Source: Acheta domesticus | Taxonomy: Eukaryota; Arthropoda; Insecta; Orthoptera; Gryllidae | Direction of reading: 5' to 3' | Assembly: GCA_031308135.1 (NCBI GenBank) | Contig: JAHLJT010004567.1 | Location: forward strand, 32,926,213-32,990,212 | Length of the DNA: 64,000 nucleotides | Shown: piece by piece, positions 8,721-21,950 of the stretch | Layout of the letters: every line of letters starts with the position of its first letter | Position numbering within the stretch: the first letter of the stretch is position 1 | Made by a program: the position numbers and the translations under genes | Notes under the pieces: model-generated | Database searches by the model: none | Told to the model about the DNA's origin: nothing | What the model saw: only the letters and a program-made list of their open reading frames with translations

Positions 8721-11700
8721 CAGGAAAAATTAAATAAGGAAATATATAAAAATAATGAAAAAGCTCGAAATTGTGGTCCTTTTATTAGGGTATTCTCGTA
8801 ACGATGATCGGGGAAATACGGAAAACCACCTCTCAGAGCACATGGACGCTTGAATTCGACATAGCTCTTTAGCTTACGCATGCTCATGCTTCATCCCCAC
8901 TCTCCACTGTCTTTTTAAAGAAAATCTATGAGTGAACGTAGTACGAGTTTGTACAGAAGAGTGCAGTAAATAAAGCAATGCCACTGTCATTACTCATCGC
9001 TTTTTCATTTACATGTTTGTATTTTTTTCAATGAAAACAAATAGTTCAGTCATTTAAATATGTATTTTCGAATGATACACACCCTAGAAAAGTGACGAGG
9101 GTATATTCTTAACTGACCAGAGGATATTTTCAAAGAACAAAATGGTCCACGGTGTTTTTGAAGTAAGTTGTTCTTGTTAAAATTTCGAAATACTGTTTTT
9201 GTCTACAATTATATAAACAATTTATACTGTTCGTTTGTTCCTTCAAAAGGTTCTATTGTTCTTCCCGATTATGAATACAGAAAATCAATATTACTGAAAA
9301 GGGCGTATCTCAAAATTTGGATAGTATATCATTTACTTTCTTTCTGCAAGCCGAAAAATTGAAATGATTGACCGACTAACGGTTCTTCTCGCGTTCTTGG
9401 TAAGAAATTTGAATTTTAAAGGATTTAAAGTTATATTATTTGAATAGATTGTATTATATTTTAATGAATCGCCGAATTTAATGTCACATTGGAAAACTAA
9501 GGATAAAATTACCACGAATAAAATTGAGGGTCAGATGCCTGACCTTCGGGTTTCTTTATTAGCTATGCAGGTATAGTTTTCTCTTCAGATGTTTAATTAT
9601 AGAAATTCGCATTGGAATGAATTTCTCTCTGGACTGTTGTATACAAAAGATAAAAATTTCTTATCGAACAATACAATTTTATTATTCTTAATTATCTTCT
9701 TAGTTAATGACTTGAACGGCCAGAAAATCACTTTCTGTGAAAAAAATATGTTTATCAATTCAAAATGTACATATTTTAAAATACCTTAGGTGGACACGTC
9801 TGGTTTTATGGCGCATTTCTAGTAACAATCAAAAGAAGGGACAATGAGCTTCAGATTTCCTTTTGATATCGCTTTACAAATTTTCGGTAAAGTTTCGTTT
9901 TTTAAAGTACGTACGTACATCAAGTAAGAACTTGGGAGTACTCTCACTTCAAATTTTACAACTAATAATTTTGTATAGAGAAACTAACTGAAATATTAGA
10001 TTGACGAGTTCTACTTGGGGAATAATCTTCTTAGGATCTTCGTACCGAATGAAATATGGAATCTACTACTTTGACACCAGTCTCTTGGAATATATTTTTT
10101 AATACGCTTAATTACGTTACAAGCCTAAAAGTAGGTAATTATAAAATAAATTTATGATTTAGTGAAACGATACTTAGATATTAGAGTCTCAAATCATTCT
10201 ACATTGACATTTAATAGGCTGTTCCAAACAAAAATTAAGTCCTCTTTTGAAATGAAGAATCTTGTAATGAAATCGTTAGTTTGCATTGCTATGTTTACGC
10301 TAGGTTAAGGAACCATGTAACGACTACATTTTAGCTTTATTTTGCCCTGTAGGTATTTCTAGATTATGCGATTAGATTGCTCGAGCACGCTTGAATCGAA
10401 ACGCATGGTTTGTTTAATGATGTGTCTTCATTAGTCGGTGGGAACTTGGGTGTTCTTTCAATTGTGACAAGCGCAATGTCGGGTACCTGAGACATCTTGA
10501 TGCCGATTGGTTGAGAACTCGCCGGAGAAGGAACAGAAAGTCGGACGAGACGCTCAGCGCAGGGTAGAACAGTGCAGATTCTGCTTCACAGCTGCTCGAC
10601 CAGCAGAACCCAACACAACAGTTACAACAGAGTGATACTCAAGACAACGAGTATATTTCGCGAGCATTACAAAGAACATAATATGAAGCATTCAGTGCTT
10701 GTATATTAAGATTTCCTTTAAATATAATTGAACTATGGTGGTGTTATGGAAGCCGACGAGAAAATTCGTCTGAAATAACGAAAGGTGTTGATTATAAAAT
10801 GACTTCCACAATTTAAGAATAGTGAATCAGCTTGCAGTACGAGACTTTGTGGAAATACGAGTCAATACTAAAAGGACCTACGTAAGGACGTATTTGGTAT
10901 CAGCTAATGTGTAAAATTAAAATTACAAGTTTTTTTCTTGTTAGCAGAAAATGACGGTTCTTTTCATTAGTCTTTGCGTTTTCTGATTGCCATTGATAAG
11001 ATGAAAGTTCTAGTGTATCAACAATACAAAAATATAATTGACAAATAATAAATTAAAAAATTAATCATGTGATTTCATTTCAATTGAAATAAAGCACATA
11101 TGTACAACATTTTAATTATCATTAAATATTTCAGATAATGCTTACAACTTTTGGATTTGCAATTTACGAACCAAAATTGGGGACCCCATTTGATAAAATT
11201 ATAGTGACATAATATATGAGAGAAAATGTATTTTTATTATCCAGAACATAAATAAACACGCAAGGCCATTACATTCTAGTCAAGCTCTTCACTATTCTCA
11301 ACTGGAAAAACACTGTATATCAATTTGAATGATTAATGGTTCTTAATATGTGAAATGAACCTACTTCACTGGCATAATTTTAAAAGAAACTTACGGCAAA
11401 TAGACGATTTTAGTTGTGAATGTTCTCACTAAAGGCACAGTATTATCATAAAAGCTTGACTTTCTCTCCTCGGTGATGGTAAGGATATTTTTTGCGGAAA
11501 TTACAGGAACTTATTTACAAATTTGAAAACAGTTTTTGAAGACAGATTTTAGTTATATCAGAATGAAATTATTAGCTCAATGTTTCGTAAATGGTATGAA
11601 TCAATTTGTGAAAATATTTAATGAAAAGATTCAAACTTTTGGTATACAGCCATGAATTCGTATTAACAACTTTTATTATTTCTAATAAATTATTTATAGT

Positions 11701-12984
11701 GGAATATATTTATAAAGTACTGGAACGAAGTTGGATAAAATGAAATAAAAATAATGGTATAGTGACATCTACGGCAATTTTTTGCATTTAAATAACTCGG
11801 CCATTAACTACGTTCAGTAATAAAAAACACATTTTTGTCCTTTTAACCCTTAACTTCGAGAGGAATATTGAAAATATTTCTCAATTGTTACATACATCAT
11901 TGTAAAAATCTGCATTTCAAACTTTACAAAACTAAGTCGTTTAGGCTCTGCTTTGACGTGCATCTCGGACCATTTCTTCCTGTATATTACACATAAATCA
12001 AATCATTTTGAGAATTTTTCATTTCTGTTCCTTTTAATGGCCAATTTTATTTAACTTAAGTTCATTCACATTGGCAAAAGGAAATTTATTTCTGAAACAC
12101 ATGGAACTCTATAACTTCAATTCGTTGTAAAATTTAAAAAAATGGAAAACAATACACTCTGTATTCCGAGTATTTCAATTTTTCCCCAGATATACTGTAC
12201 TTCATTGGACCTATCTACTTAATTTATGTTCTTTACTCTTCAAAACTGGTTAGTACAATTAGCCTAGCCTTCTCACAACATTGTGTAATTCATTGCAGAA
12301 ATTCCATCGAAAGAAAGATCTGAAGGATACATTTCTAAGCTGCCTACAAATGACAGAATTTTATTTAAGTATTTCGTTTGTTAAAGAAGTATCCTTTCTT
12401 TCAAAGTTTTCGAAATTTTCTTATAATAAGCACTCGCAAAATACAGTTGCTAGAGTTTTCAAACTAAATATTTAATCATATTTCCATGCAAATAATAAAA
12501 TGCTCGTAAAAAATATTTTACGTGATAGACATTGTCCTTCAAGTAAATAAGCTAAAATATTTTTCGTAGCAATAACAAGTACTTTCTGTATCCGTGACAA
12601 AAATGTGTTTTGCAACAGGTAAAAAATCAATAACATGTAGTTTCGTTTCTACGAGTCAATATTGTTGCAAGTGATTTCCCAGAGTTTTTAATTGCATGTT
12701 AAAATAAGAATTCTTCAGTTTTACACGATTGAATTGGTAACTCGGACATATAAATGTAAATTTTGAATTTATGGACGTACGTGTTCTGTTCCATACAGAT
12801 AAACGTATATTAAAACATTTAATGGCTCTTCTTTTTCCACGAAATCAAATGGCTAGAATTTCTTAATTGTTTTCTTTGTTAATATCAGTTTACATATTTA
12901 TTCAATGAGTGATTAATTCGTTCTAACTTGGCACGTCACGTCCATAGAACCTGCTGATGAAAAAATATTTCAGTATTTACTTAC
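8721..12984. other. Long AT-rich stretch, probable intron
   Basis: If the micro-exon at 12,985-13,030 splices to the 8.1 kb exon this is its intron. No repeats or exons are recognised except a GC-richer patch at 10,440-10,660 (gagacatcttgatgccgatt, tgcttcacagctgctcgacc) with an unexplained run of caaca/aaca motifs. Confidence 0.45.
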
Positions 12985-13030
12985 CCGACAAGCCGGCAAA
13001 TCCGCCACACCTCCGCACATTCCCATTCGA
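12985..13030 (-). CDS. Candidate 46-bp micro-exon of an unrecognised cysteine-rich protein
   Basis: A short island of coding-like DNA in AT-rich sequence. Seen: acceptor atctgttttacag, donor gtaagtaaat, and, in the frame that ends in phase 0, one leftover base followed by RMGMCGGVADLPACR with two cysteines. The other two frames are also open, so the frame is chosen for two reasons. The candidate exons downstream on the minus strand (8,095-8,304 and 5,633-5,767) both begin in phase 0. The micro-exon at 674-707 also begins after a phase-2 junction and ends in phase 0 with a similar LPxxR ending. I do not recognise the protein, and no upstream exon with start codon or signal peptide could be found. 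It could splice to either downstream terminal exon. Confidence 0.5.
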
Positions 13031-15593
13031 CTGTAAAACAGATAGTATTTTAAAATACATTAACCAATAAATTGTACTTATTGTAATTATATATAATAAT
13101 GTTAATAATGCTATATTCATAGTTGAAAATATTAGTGTATCTCAATGCGTTTAGTTCCACACGAAATCAACACTAACAATAGTGACCAGAAATGATCAGT
13201 AAAATTTTCTAAAAAATCTTTGTAAAAATAATAGTACTTTCTTTTAACTTACCAATGGTCCAGACCCATTTTGAATGTTATGATTTCAACACCAAGAATT
13301 TTGAAGTTGGTAGCCTAAAATTAATTTAAGTCCGAGCGTCCGCCCCCACGCCTTCTCCCGAAGGAGCCCTCCTCAAGACTGGCAGTTGCTGTTGCTGCCC
13401 GATGAATGTTTCAATAGCCAACAATGGAAGATAGCATTTTGTCAACGGTGCAGTTGTTTCGGCGCGGGAAAATTTAGAAATAAATATTCTTGTCATGGAA
13501 AAATTAATTTACATCATCTTTTTACCTTATATCTATTTAAAATCGATTAATCATTTTCATATTGACCATTAACTAATCGAAATTTCATTTTCATTGGGAC
13601 TATTTTTCGTCGTTCTTGATGCGAATGCAAAGAACTTGCACAAATGGAAGCTAAGTGCAAGTGGAAAACAACTACATTTATTAATTTCTAATTAAGATAT
13701 TGTCTGAATGTTCACCATTGTAATATTTATTATATTCTTTTCACTAATTTATGTAAAAAATGTTGTTTGTCTTTTGTAATTCATATTTAAATTAATGTGT
13801 AATAGTTTCAATTTTACTTAGATAATGCGCAAAAATGTATTAGTTATTCTTCCAAATTTGAATATTCCATAAGGTTCACCCTTATATCAAATAATAATTA
13901 CAAAGAGGACATTGGAATGGTATAATTGTTAACCGATCTAATTTATATTTCAAAAGAATCAAACTTTCAGAAGTGTCAATTGAAAGGTCAATAATTTGAG
14001 AAAATCTGTTCTAATTTGACATCTGTAAAGTGTTAAATAGGTTTTTAGTTAACGTTCGTCAGACCTTACGTGAGAATTTGGGATGATAATATACATTACA
14101 GTAAGACATTTAAAAGATAAAAGTCGTTTTTTGAGGATATTTCTGCAAAACTGTAGGAACGTTTGAGACTTATAATCTGAAACGAATCAATTTTTGTTTA
14201 GATTATTACAATTTACTATACGATTCTTTTGTAATTATAATTTTTACAAAGACATCTTGTTCACAAGACAACTTTCATTAAGTTTTCTTTGTAGATATTT
14301 AATTGTTATGCTGTGCCCTCATTCCTTTTCTTGTATCAAACTCAATAACTCTTTATTGTTTGAATTGTTTGCACAAACGGCGAGTCTTTCTCGGACTGTT
14401 GAACTCCTAAAAGAATTTTCCTCCCCATTTCACTTTTTGATCTCAACTCGCCTTGATCAGTCGACGCCCTACGCGTAGGGTTTTTCCTAAGGACGGCTTT
14501 CATTGCCCTGTTTATTTCACCATTGCTCTCTCATGTCACTAGACCGAGAGTTCGGAATGGGGTTTTTCTTTTATCTCTTGTGATGTTTCTACAGATCGTT
14601 CTCCCCTTCCACTGTCATCTATGTCATATTTATTTTGCTCTCAGAAACTCCTCAGTTTATCCAACAATAGTAATGTTCAGTTAAAAGAAAATATTTTAAG
14701 AAAGACCAAGCTAGTGAATAAGATAAACATTTAAGAGAAATAAAATTCTGTAGATTGGATGCCAAATCACTTGCAAAGTGTTATTGCAACGTAAGCCACC
14801 AATTAGATTTAAGTTCATATTTTTATTAATTATTTTGTTTTTGTATGTGATCAAATACTCTTACAGGACTACGTTTTTCACCCCATTGTTGAGTTGAAAA
14901 TATTTAACTTTGGAATGTATTCTTTAACATTATTTTGAAAATATGTTTTTGAATAAAGAAACTAAATATTTCCATTCTAAAGCAATTATTTGCATGTAGC
15001 TTTCATTTTTTGGCCAATAGGATTAGTTGAATACTTATGCCAGGCACCTTCATTCATTCATGAGTAAAATTATGAATAAGTGTAGAGTGAAGTTATGAAT
15101 AAAAAATATACAGATTATTTTTAAAATTGAGAACAAATAAATAAATGATGATCACGTAGATATTGAAAATCTGCAGTAATATATAAATAAAGAATAAAGG
15201 CAGTAATAAAACTAACTTCAAGTACTTGGTACGTCATTGTTGGCAGTCAGTATTCATATTTTTTGGGATAAGGACACGGGTTAAAAATTAAATGATTAAG
15301 ATTACTGTTCTTGTGGTAAAGATTACATCTTTTATAACAATTATTCAAAGAAACAGAATTTCACGAATTAACTACTGCGTATTATAACTTCTCAATAAAA
15401 CCACTTTGCAAACTGAGATAAAAATATTTTTAGTGTGTGTGCAAAATTCTAATAATGGAGCAATTGCTTATTGTTGGAAATACAAATATAATGAAATACG
15501 CGGTAGTCCGTACTTCCTGTTGTTTCTGTATTGGCTCATAGACATATACTCTTGAAGTAAATGTTCTGTTTATTTCCCGTGTCTACAAAAAAT
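13031..15593. other. AT-rich stretch, no gene seen
   Basis: AT-rich with one GC patch at 13,330-13,460 containing cagcaacagcaactgccag on the minus strand. I searched this region for the missing upstream exon of the 13.0 kb micro-exon and found none I could defend. Confidence 0.45.
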
Positions 15594-16092
15594 GTTAATA
15601 AAGAAAATTATTTTGGCCATTCATGAGACGAACAGTTTCTTGAATAAACTATTGCAGTTAATATGTATTTATTAAAATTTCAACAAAACGTCGTTTCAAG
15701 GCTCAATTTGCCCCATCACCAGGCTAGAAACTACACATTTTTTAAATACTGTACAGTCTATATAAAACTCATAAGAGGGTACCCAACACAAAAAGATCTG
15801 AAACTCACCATATTATGCCCTATATATTATTCAAATTCAAACTAAGAAAAAATTTAAGAAAATTTGTTTGGCAGTCTCGAAAGGTTACAAGGAATTCATT
15901 TCTTAATTTGAATTTCTTTAATTCAAGAATAATATAATAAATAGTATTAATATAATAATAAATAATAAAAAAACATAAAGAACGTTGAAACGCGTCGCTT
16001 TGTTGAAATATTAATAAATGCATATTAACTGCAATAATTTATTCAAGAAACTGTTCGTCTCATGAAGGGCTAAAACAATTTTCTTTGTTAAT
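15594..16092. mobile_element. Inverted-repeat (foldback) element, about 500 bp
   Basis: The left arm (15,594-15,701) and right arm (15,984-16,092) are inverted copies containing cattcatgagacgaacagtt, tcttgaataaa, attgcagttaatatg and atttattaa. The 280-bp spacer is AT-rich and unrelated. Similarity runs over roughly 105 bp per arm with scattered mismatches. I could not define a target duplication with confidence. Confidence 0.65.
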
Positions 16093-17139
16093 AGAAAATG
16101 ACAGACAAGAATATTAATAAAAAATGTTACTCTGAAGCAAAGAACTTCAAGTAGTTGTACCACAAATTTTACAGATAAATATAAGCCCAAAAGATCCAGC
16201 CTAATTGATCGAGAAATTGGACGTTAAAATTGTGAAAATTAGAGAATGTATCATGTTTCAATAAATTGTCTTTCTTTTAATTGTATATCATTAAATTAAT
16301 TTCACATAGTTTTAAAATTTTCAAATTGGTAGTCAAATTGCTATTTTGCTTCAATATGTATTTCACAATTCTTTACGTTTCAAGGAATTATCACAATTCT
16401 TTACGGGCAATTATGAATGAATCTCATCGTGCTTAACTGCAGTGAAATTCTTGCGCATTGCTTTATGTTGTATACTTTCATCACTAATTTCAATTTTCCA
16501 CAGGCCTATACATTGATAAATTAAATTTTATGAATTACGAATTGCTGTGATAACGGTCCAAGAATTAGAAAAAGTAATGCGATTTTTGAGACTTTTTTTC
16601 ACTTCGGTCTTATTCTGCGTCCACCATCCGACTATAGAGCTACTTTCTGTTTCGAGTGGCAGAGCACATATCATAGCCCTCATAACCACGTTCACATATC
16701 ACATCTCACATGCTGATAACAAATCTGCAACTTCTGCATTCACCGAGTGTGGCTATTTTGCATTTAAACGCTGGGCTCGTGCATCATCTCAAGCGTTAAA
16801 TCGACGTCTTGGCTGTCAAGGACTTTCCACGGGATGCCGAGACTGAGTCAATCATATTCATGTGGAGGAATCTCGCACGAAAGTGATTAACACACAAATC
16901 TTCAAAATGCAGCGGTTTCTCAAGCATGTTATTCGTAAATCAATGTGATCGATAAGAAAAGTAGCTTGTGAATGAAAAAATGTTCTTGGGTTTAAGATGG
17001 GATCTAAAATACGTTAAAATAAGAATAAATAAATTATAATTTCATTAAAAAAGGGAATAGTTCATTGTCAGCTACTATTTCAACGTGTTCAACGAGAAAA
17101 TAACGTTTCCCGCGTTTTTTCAGGAAGGGAGCCCATGTT

Positions 17140-17420
17140 CTAAAGAAGAGTACCCAATCTGTACTCTAATTTCCAATGCACGCAGAAATTGAAAGAAAAT
17201 TATGCTACCCTTTAGTCTTGAGATGTCCGTACCGTTCGTTAAATACAATGGAACTTGAGGAAAAACAAAATAATGAAAATCGATTTTCATTGAAAAAATC
17301 AAATATTTGATTGCATAATTCGGCTTATTTTCATACTATGCATTCTGATTGAATTCTCGTAGTCAGTGCATTACTGCTTGAGACAGCTGTAACTTGCGGC
17401 AATAAGGCTCCTAAGAAGAA
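17140..17420. repeat. Dispersed repeat shared with 2.46-2.74 kb
   Basis: Second copy of the repeat described at 2,455-2,740, in the same orientation and clearly diverged from it. Confidence 0.55.
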
Positions 17421-18339
17421 ACCACCCGCCACCAAATATTTGCGTTTCACATGTTGGATTATGAAGATGCAACTACTCATAGGTATACGTTTTTAGGCCT
17501 GGCTATTCTTAAATGAATTTTTTGAGACTGATTGTCTGTATATCAAATTAGTTCTTTGTTCATGATTCCCGCTTTTGACGTTAGCGTAGCAGATACTAGC
17601 TGAAATACCTCCCGTTGCCCGGGTATTTTATCACTACGGGGCGGAATTTAATGAAATGTAATTTTTTTCTTTTCACTTTAGAACAATGATTTTTTAGTAT
17701 AAACATTAATTTTATATAAAAGCAAAAGTAAATGCCCATTTTTATATGACTTCTTTTTTTTGGCAATTTTTCGCCCGATTTCAACATTAAGTCATATTCT
17801 TTACCTTTTCCCGTAATTTTTAAAGCATTTTTCGCTGTTTTCGTCGATTTAAAAAATATTTACGAGATGCAACAAATGTTCTCACCCATACGTCACATAA
17901 CGCTTTTTACTGGTCTTCACTAAAATCAAATTAAACCAAATCCTCAGAATTCCTGTTCGATTTCTTCACTCAGAAATGTCAATGTTGGTCATTGTGAGTA
18001 TGTAATATAAGTTTCCTATGATGCCCATCAGCGCCATTGACGGTTTGGCTGATTCCGGAATAATTGAAGACAGATATTTCCTGGTAAAGAACGGTCCAAA
18101 CCAAAAGTGTGCAAGCTGAGTTCACTTGAACGAAAGGAAGAAGCCTTGAATACATCAGTAGTATTTAAGAGCTTTTAGTTGTTCATTTAAACCGGTTTTA
18201 ATCATGTTTTTAGATAATTTTTCTTTGCTTTTAAGGCATTTTAAAAACATTTCAGGGGCATTTTATTGATCCTCTTTAGGGATGTTGTAGGTCGTCAAAA
18301 TCCGCCCGCTATTTATCACAACAGTGAGGAAAAGGAATG

Positions 18340-18540
18340 AATTCTCTCTGTAATTTATTCCCATCCTACCATGCCCAATTATACTCTTTGATCCTTCCTG
18401 TCCCGTCCCACCCTTCCATTTCCGCCCTTTCCCTCCTCGTCCTGCCCCGCTCCATCTTGCTTCGCCTTGCCTTGGTTTATTTTGTCCTGTCGCCCCCCCC
18501 CCCCACCCGCCCCGCCGTGTCCTCCCCGTTGCTATACGAA
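18340..18540. repeat. Pyrimidine-rich block like the 48-49 kb minisatellite
   Basis: ccttcctgtcccgtcccacc, ccctcctcgtcctgccccgc, and a C10 run at about 18,495. Composition and phrases resemble the 48-49 kb array, but no clean tandem unit is visible. Confidence 0.4.
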
Positions 18541-19139
18541 CGTCGTTGCCACCATCATTGTCTCTGCAGACAATTGTTAACAGGTGCAGTTGTAAACTTT
18601 CAGTAACAATTTTGACAATTACTCAATCTAATTGCGCTGTGGGATTGAAGTAAAATGCGATTATTAGGGAATTGTTCGAACTTCCAGAAACGTTAAATAT
18701 TCTTTGTATATTAATTGATTTCCTCTCCATTTTTGAGATACTCCCGATAAACTGAGTGAGTGAGTATTTTGAGGGGGATACCTGGGGAATGTGGGTATTT
18801 TTTTTATGAAATATCACACAAATGGTATCTTCTCTCTTGTTTTGAATGTCACGAGTACATAATTTTATTTAGGTCGAAAGGAAATTGTAGATTTGAATTA
18901 ACGACTATTAAAATCAAATTTTATATAAAATATTTAAAAAATTGACAAAGTTGTCTATTTTATGCCCGACAAAATACTTTGGCTGAATGACATTCCAATT
19001 TTATTTATAATGATGACTCTACAAGCACATATCCGAAACAGCTCAATGGGAGGGTACTTGTATAACAACATATTCTGCTTAATGGCAAGGTATGAAACCC
19101 GATTGCTATAAAGTATCATTTATAGGTAGTACGATAACA

Positions 19140-19440
19140 ATACATCGGCGAACGACCTTACGGCCCGAGTGTAGCGGTGACAGGGAAGTCGCGAATTCGA
19201 TTCCCGTCATGTGCCGGAGATTTGCGTGAGAATCGGTGAGTTTATGGCGCTTGCAGGAAACGAACTGGTAGATCGACTGTAACCGAGTGTAATTTCCGAG
19301 GTTACCCTAGTCTCTTCGAGGCAAACGCCGAGGCAGCACAGATGAATACTGGTCACGGACCGCACCCAATCCTTCCTTTCCTATCCTGAGCCCATCCCTA
19401 ATTCTTAGGGCCGAGCCATGTGTACTCTCTGGGCACAGTA
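19140..19440 (+). mobile_element. tRNA-derived SINE, third family, forward
   Basis: B-box-like gcgaattcgattcccgtcat follows an A-box-like region (cggcccgagtgtagcggtga); the body continues with gagaatcggtgagtttatgg and gtctcttcgaggcaaacgcc and fades after the tcctttcctatcctgagccc segment. Confidence 0.5.
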
Positions 19441-20039
19441 TAACCAGCATGTTCACTTGCTCCAAAATCTAGTTTTGCGCTGGGTAGGCTGTCGGCCATG
19501 TTCTTGGTTGTCAGCCATATAATTTCAGCAGATGCATTCGGATATCATACACCGTGTGATATGAGAACTGAGTGTATGTGTTTAATTTGTTTCAGAGATC
19601 GTGGAATTTAATTAAAATGGATAGAATAATCAATTAATTGAACTAGTGAATAAAATAAATGTAAGAAAATCATTTTAAATGTAGTAATTATGTATTTCGC
19701 GCGCTAGGTGTTGTACCAAGAACATGGTGGACGTCACGTGATCGAAAAACTTTTTCAATGGGATTTGCCGCGAGTGAATATACTGGTTTATACTGTGCTC
19801 TGGGTACTCTCCATGTATACTCTCTGGCTCGAGCTGTGTGCTGATTACCCGTCCTCGAGTGGGCCATCTAGAAAAATCTCCGTCTAGTGACGGAGATAGA
19901 CCAAGGTTAATAGACAAGTAGAACTTCTTTTGAGGCGAAACGAAGTTAATTCGAGTATCTGAATTTTTAGAGACATAATACATTACGTTAATAAAATATA
20001 TTTTAAAGAATATTTGTTTCAATAAATTTTTATTCGTGG

Positions 20040-20135
20040 CCTCCTAAAATGGCGCATAGGAAGCATACTTCCTTACCGTTATGATAATTAGTTATGATGC
20101 CGGGTTTGATTCCCGGTCGAGGTAAAAATAGCTTT
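20040..20135 (+). mobile_element. tRNA-like sequence (SINE head or tRNA pseudogene)
   Basis: aaaatggcgcataggaagca then, 50 bases on, gatgccgggtttgattcccg gtcgagg, a good B box with a closed T stem. The acceptor stem does not pair well. Confidence 0.45.
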
Positions 20136-20908
20136 ACTATAAAATATGCTCGGTTTTTGTAACTGCGTGACGAAGAAAAGCTCAGGCAGGCGAAGTTCGC
20201 TAGTTACATTGGAGGGAATACGCCATCGCCACATGTCTCTCTTACCCCCAAGCGTGCGAATTAAAACTAGGCCCTGGGGAGAGTTGCCGGATGATTAAAT
20301 GTATATCCCAGTACACACCTTCAAAAGTCCTTGTACTTTCACTAAAATTCTTGGTACCAATGACAATTGACAAATATATATTTGTTTTTACGGCAATGTT
20401 TTCAGTAATATTGTTATTTGTTAATTTTTGTGTTCTTCTTCTTCTTCCTTTCCGGGCATAGGGCTTCGACAAAGGATCTTCATTTTACTTTGTTTGATAT
20501 TGGTGTTGGCTTTAAATCATTAAATAAAATATCATACGAATCATAAATCGTATATCACCGATTACTGGAGACTTTAAATCGTGGTATTTAAACGCACCAG
20601 GATGGATTCATCCTGGTGTATGGTACATTCACTAAAATCCTGGTAACAGTACCAGGATCCTGGTACGTCTGGCAACACAGGCCCTGGGGTATTTTCTAGC
20701 TACCCGTCGAAGTCGAACAGTCCCGTCGAACTACCCGTCGAAGTCGAAGTCTCAAAATGCGAAATACAATATTTATTCGTATTGAAACATTTCTAAGGCC
20801 CAGGAGTTACGTGATTTCAGGCCCTTCCCATTTGAGTTGCTGTGAAGGAAAATATATTTCCACTTCTTTAAAAGAGGTCATTTTAGAAAAAAAACGCAAA
20901 TCACGAAA

Positions 20909-21806
20909 GGGGCGTGATTTCGAAAACGTCACAGTTCATTCCTAAAAGCACTTCCATCAAAATATTTGTACATCAGTTTACGAGCCAGGCCTTTTTTAAA
21001 CTTGGAAAATGGCAAGGCTTATTCAAAATCAAAATGCACTCGAAAATGTCGACTGCTGCTCATATTCCTGACGCCTTTTGGGGCAAGGTCTAGTGATGGA
21101 AGAGAGGGAGAAGGGAAGGTATTCCACTTGAGGGGGTTTTGCCCTTCACAGTGATGGAAACGTGCCATATACGTTCCCTTAAATCGACTTAGCGCAACCA
21201 GAGAGAGAATAAAAAGCCACTCTTTACACCGTCCTTTTGTTGAGAACAATCGAAACCCGTGATAATGGTATTTATTGGTATTTTATTTTAAGGCATTTAT
21301 TGGTATTTAATCGCATTTACGCTATTTATTGGCATTTTCATTTAACGGTATTTATTAGTATTTTATTTAATGGTATTTATTGGTATTAAGAAATGGTATT
21401 TTTTGTTTATATGGTTGATTATTGATTTTCACGGAATTACGAAGTATATTGAACGACACACGCCCACAAATCCAATAACAGACGCGGTTGCGCTTCCCAA
21501 ACAGAGGTGATAGCCCATTTATTTGCCGTTTATACGTCTAATGACATTAATAATAATGAGCTGATTTTAGGAAAAGAAACTAATCACCAAGGGATTGCAT
21601 GATTTCAAAGCACTCGAAGTTAATTCTTAAAAACACTTGAATCAAAATATTTTAAGAATTTGCCTCTTTTTAATTTGCAAGATCGCCGTGCTCACCCACT
21701 GTGACGGGCAAATTTCGACTGCGGCTCATACTCGCGGCGCGCGTGCTCGGACGAGGCCTAGCGATGCGGGGGAGGGCGGAGAAGGGAAGGGAAGGAACTC
21801 TAATTG
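20909..21806. repeat. Direct repeat pair (about 215 bp each) around a TATTTATTGG tract
   Basis: Segments 20,909-21,125 and 21,594-21,806 match in order: gcgtgatttc / gcatgatttc, a ttcttaaaaacactt-like phrase, atcaaaatattt, a cgactgctgctcat / cgactgcggctcat phrase, and ggtctagtgatggaagagag / ggcctagcgatgcggggg, then gagaagggaaggg. The second copy is GC-shifted. Between them, 21,262-21,402 holds about nine variants of ggtatttattggtatt. Confidence 0.6.
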
Positions 21807-21887
21807 GGAGACGGCGGAGCGCGACGGCGCCGGCAGCCTGCGTTTAACCCCGCTCACCGCCCACGCGCTCCGTCACGGAGCGCCGCC

Positions 21888-21950
21888 GCCCCCGCCCCCG
21901 CCCCCGCCCCCGCCCCCGCCCCCGCCCCCGCCCCCGCCCCCACCCCCACC
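21888..21950. repeat. (CCCCCG)n hexanucleotide repeat
   Basis: About ten near-perfect cccccg units inside a GC-rich block (21,720-22,010), ending in cacccccacc. Proline/alanine or glycine open frames here are artefacts of the repeat. Confidence 0.95.

Larger units (their letters stand above)
16093..19139. other. AT-rich stretch with two repeats, no gene seen
   Basis: Apart from the dispersed repeat at 17,140-17,420 and the pyrimidine block at 18,340-18,540, only AT-rich DNA is seen. The plus-strand frame at 16,547-16,846 has no splice or codon support. Confidence 0.45.

Noticed and set aside
10440..10660. LTR or gene promoter suggested by a GC patch with repeated aaca motifs
   Set aside because: No paired LTR, primer-binding site or adjacent coding sequence was found.
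236..13030. Second odorant-binding protein (Plus-C type)
   Set aside because: The cysteine-rich exons lack the C2-X3-C3 and C5-X8-C6 signatures, so the cysteine content alone does not support OBP membership.
20040..20135. Functional tRNA gene on the plus strand
   Set aside because: Only the T arm is convincing; no matching acceptor stem.
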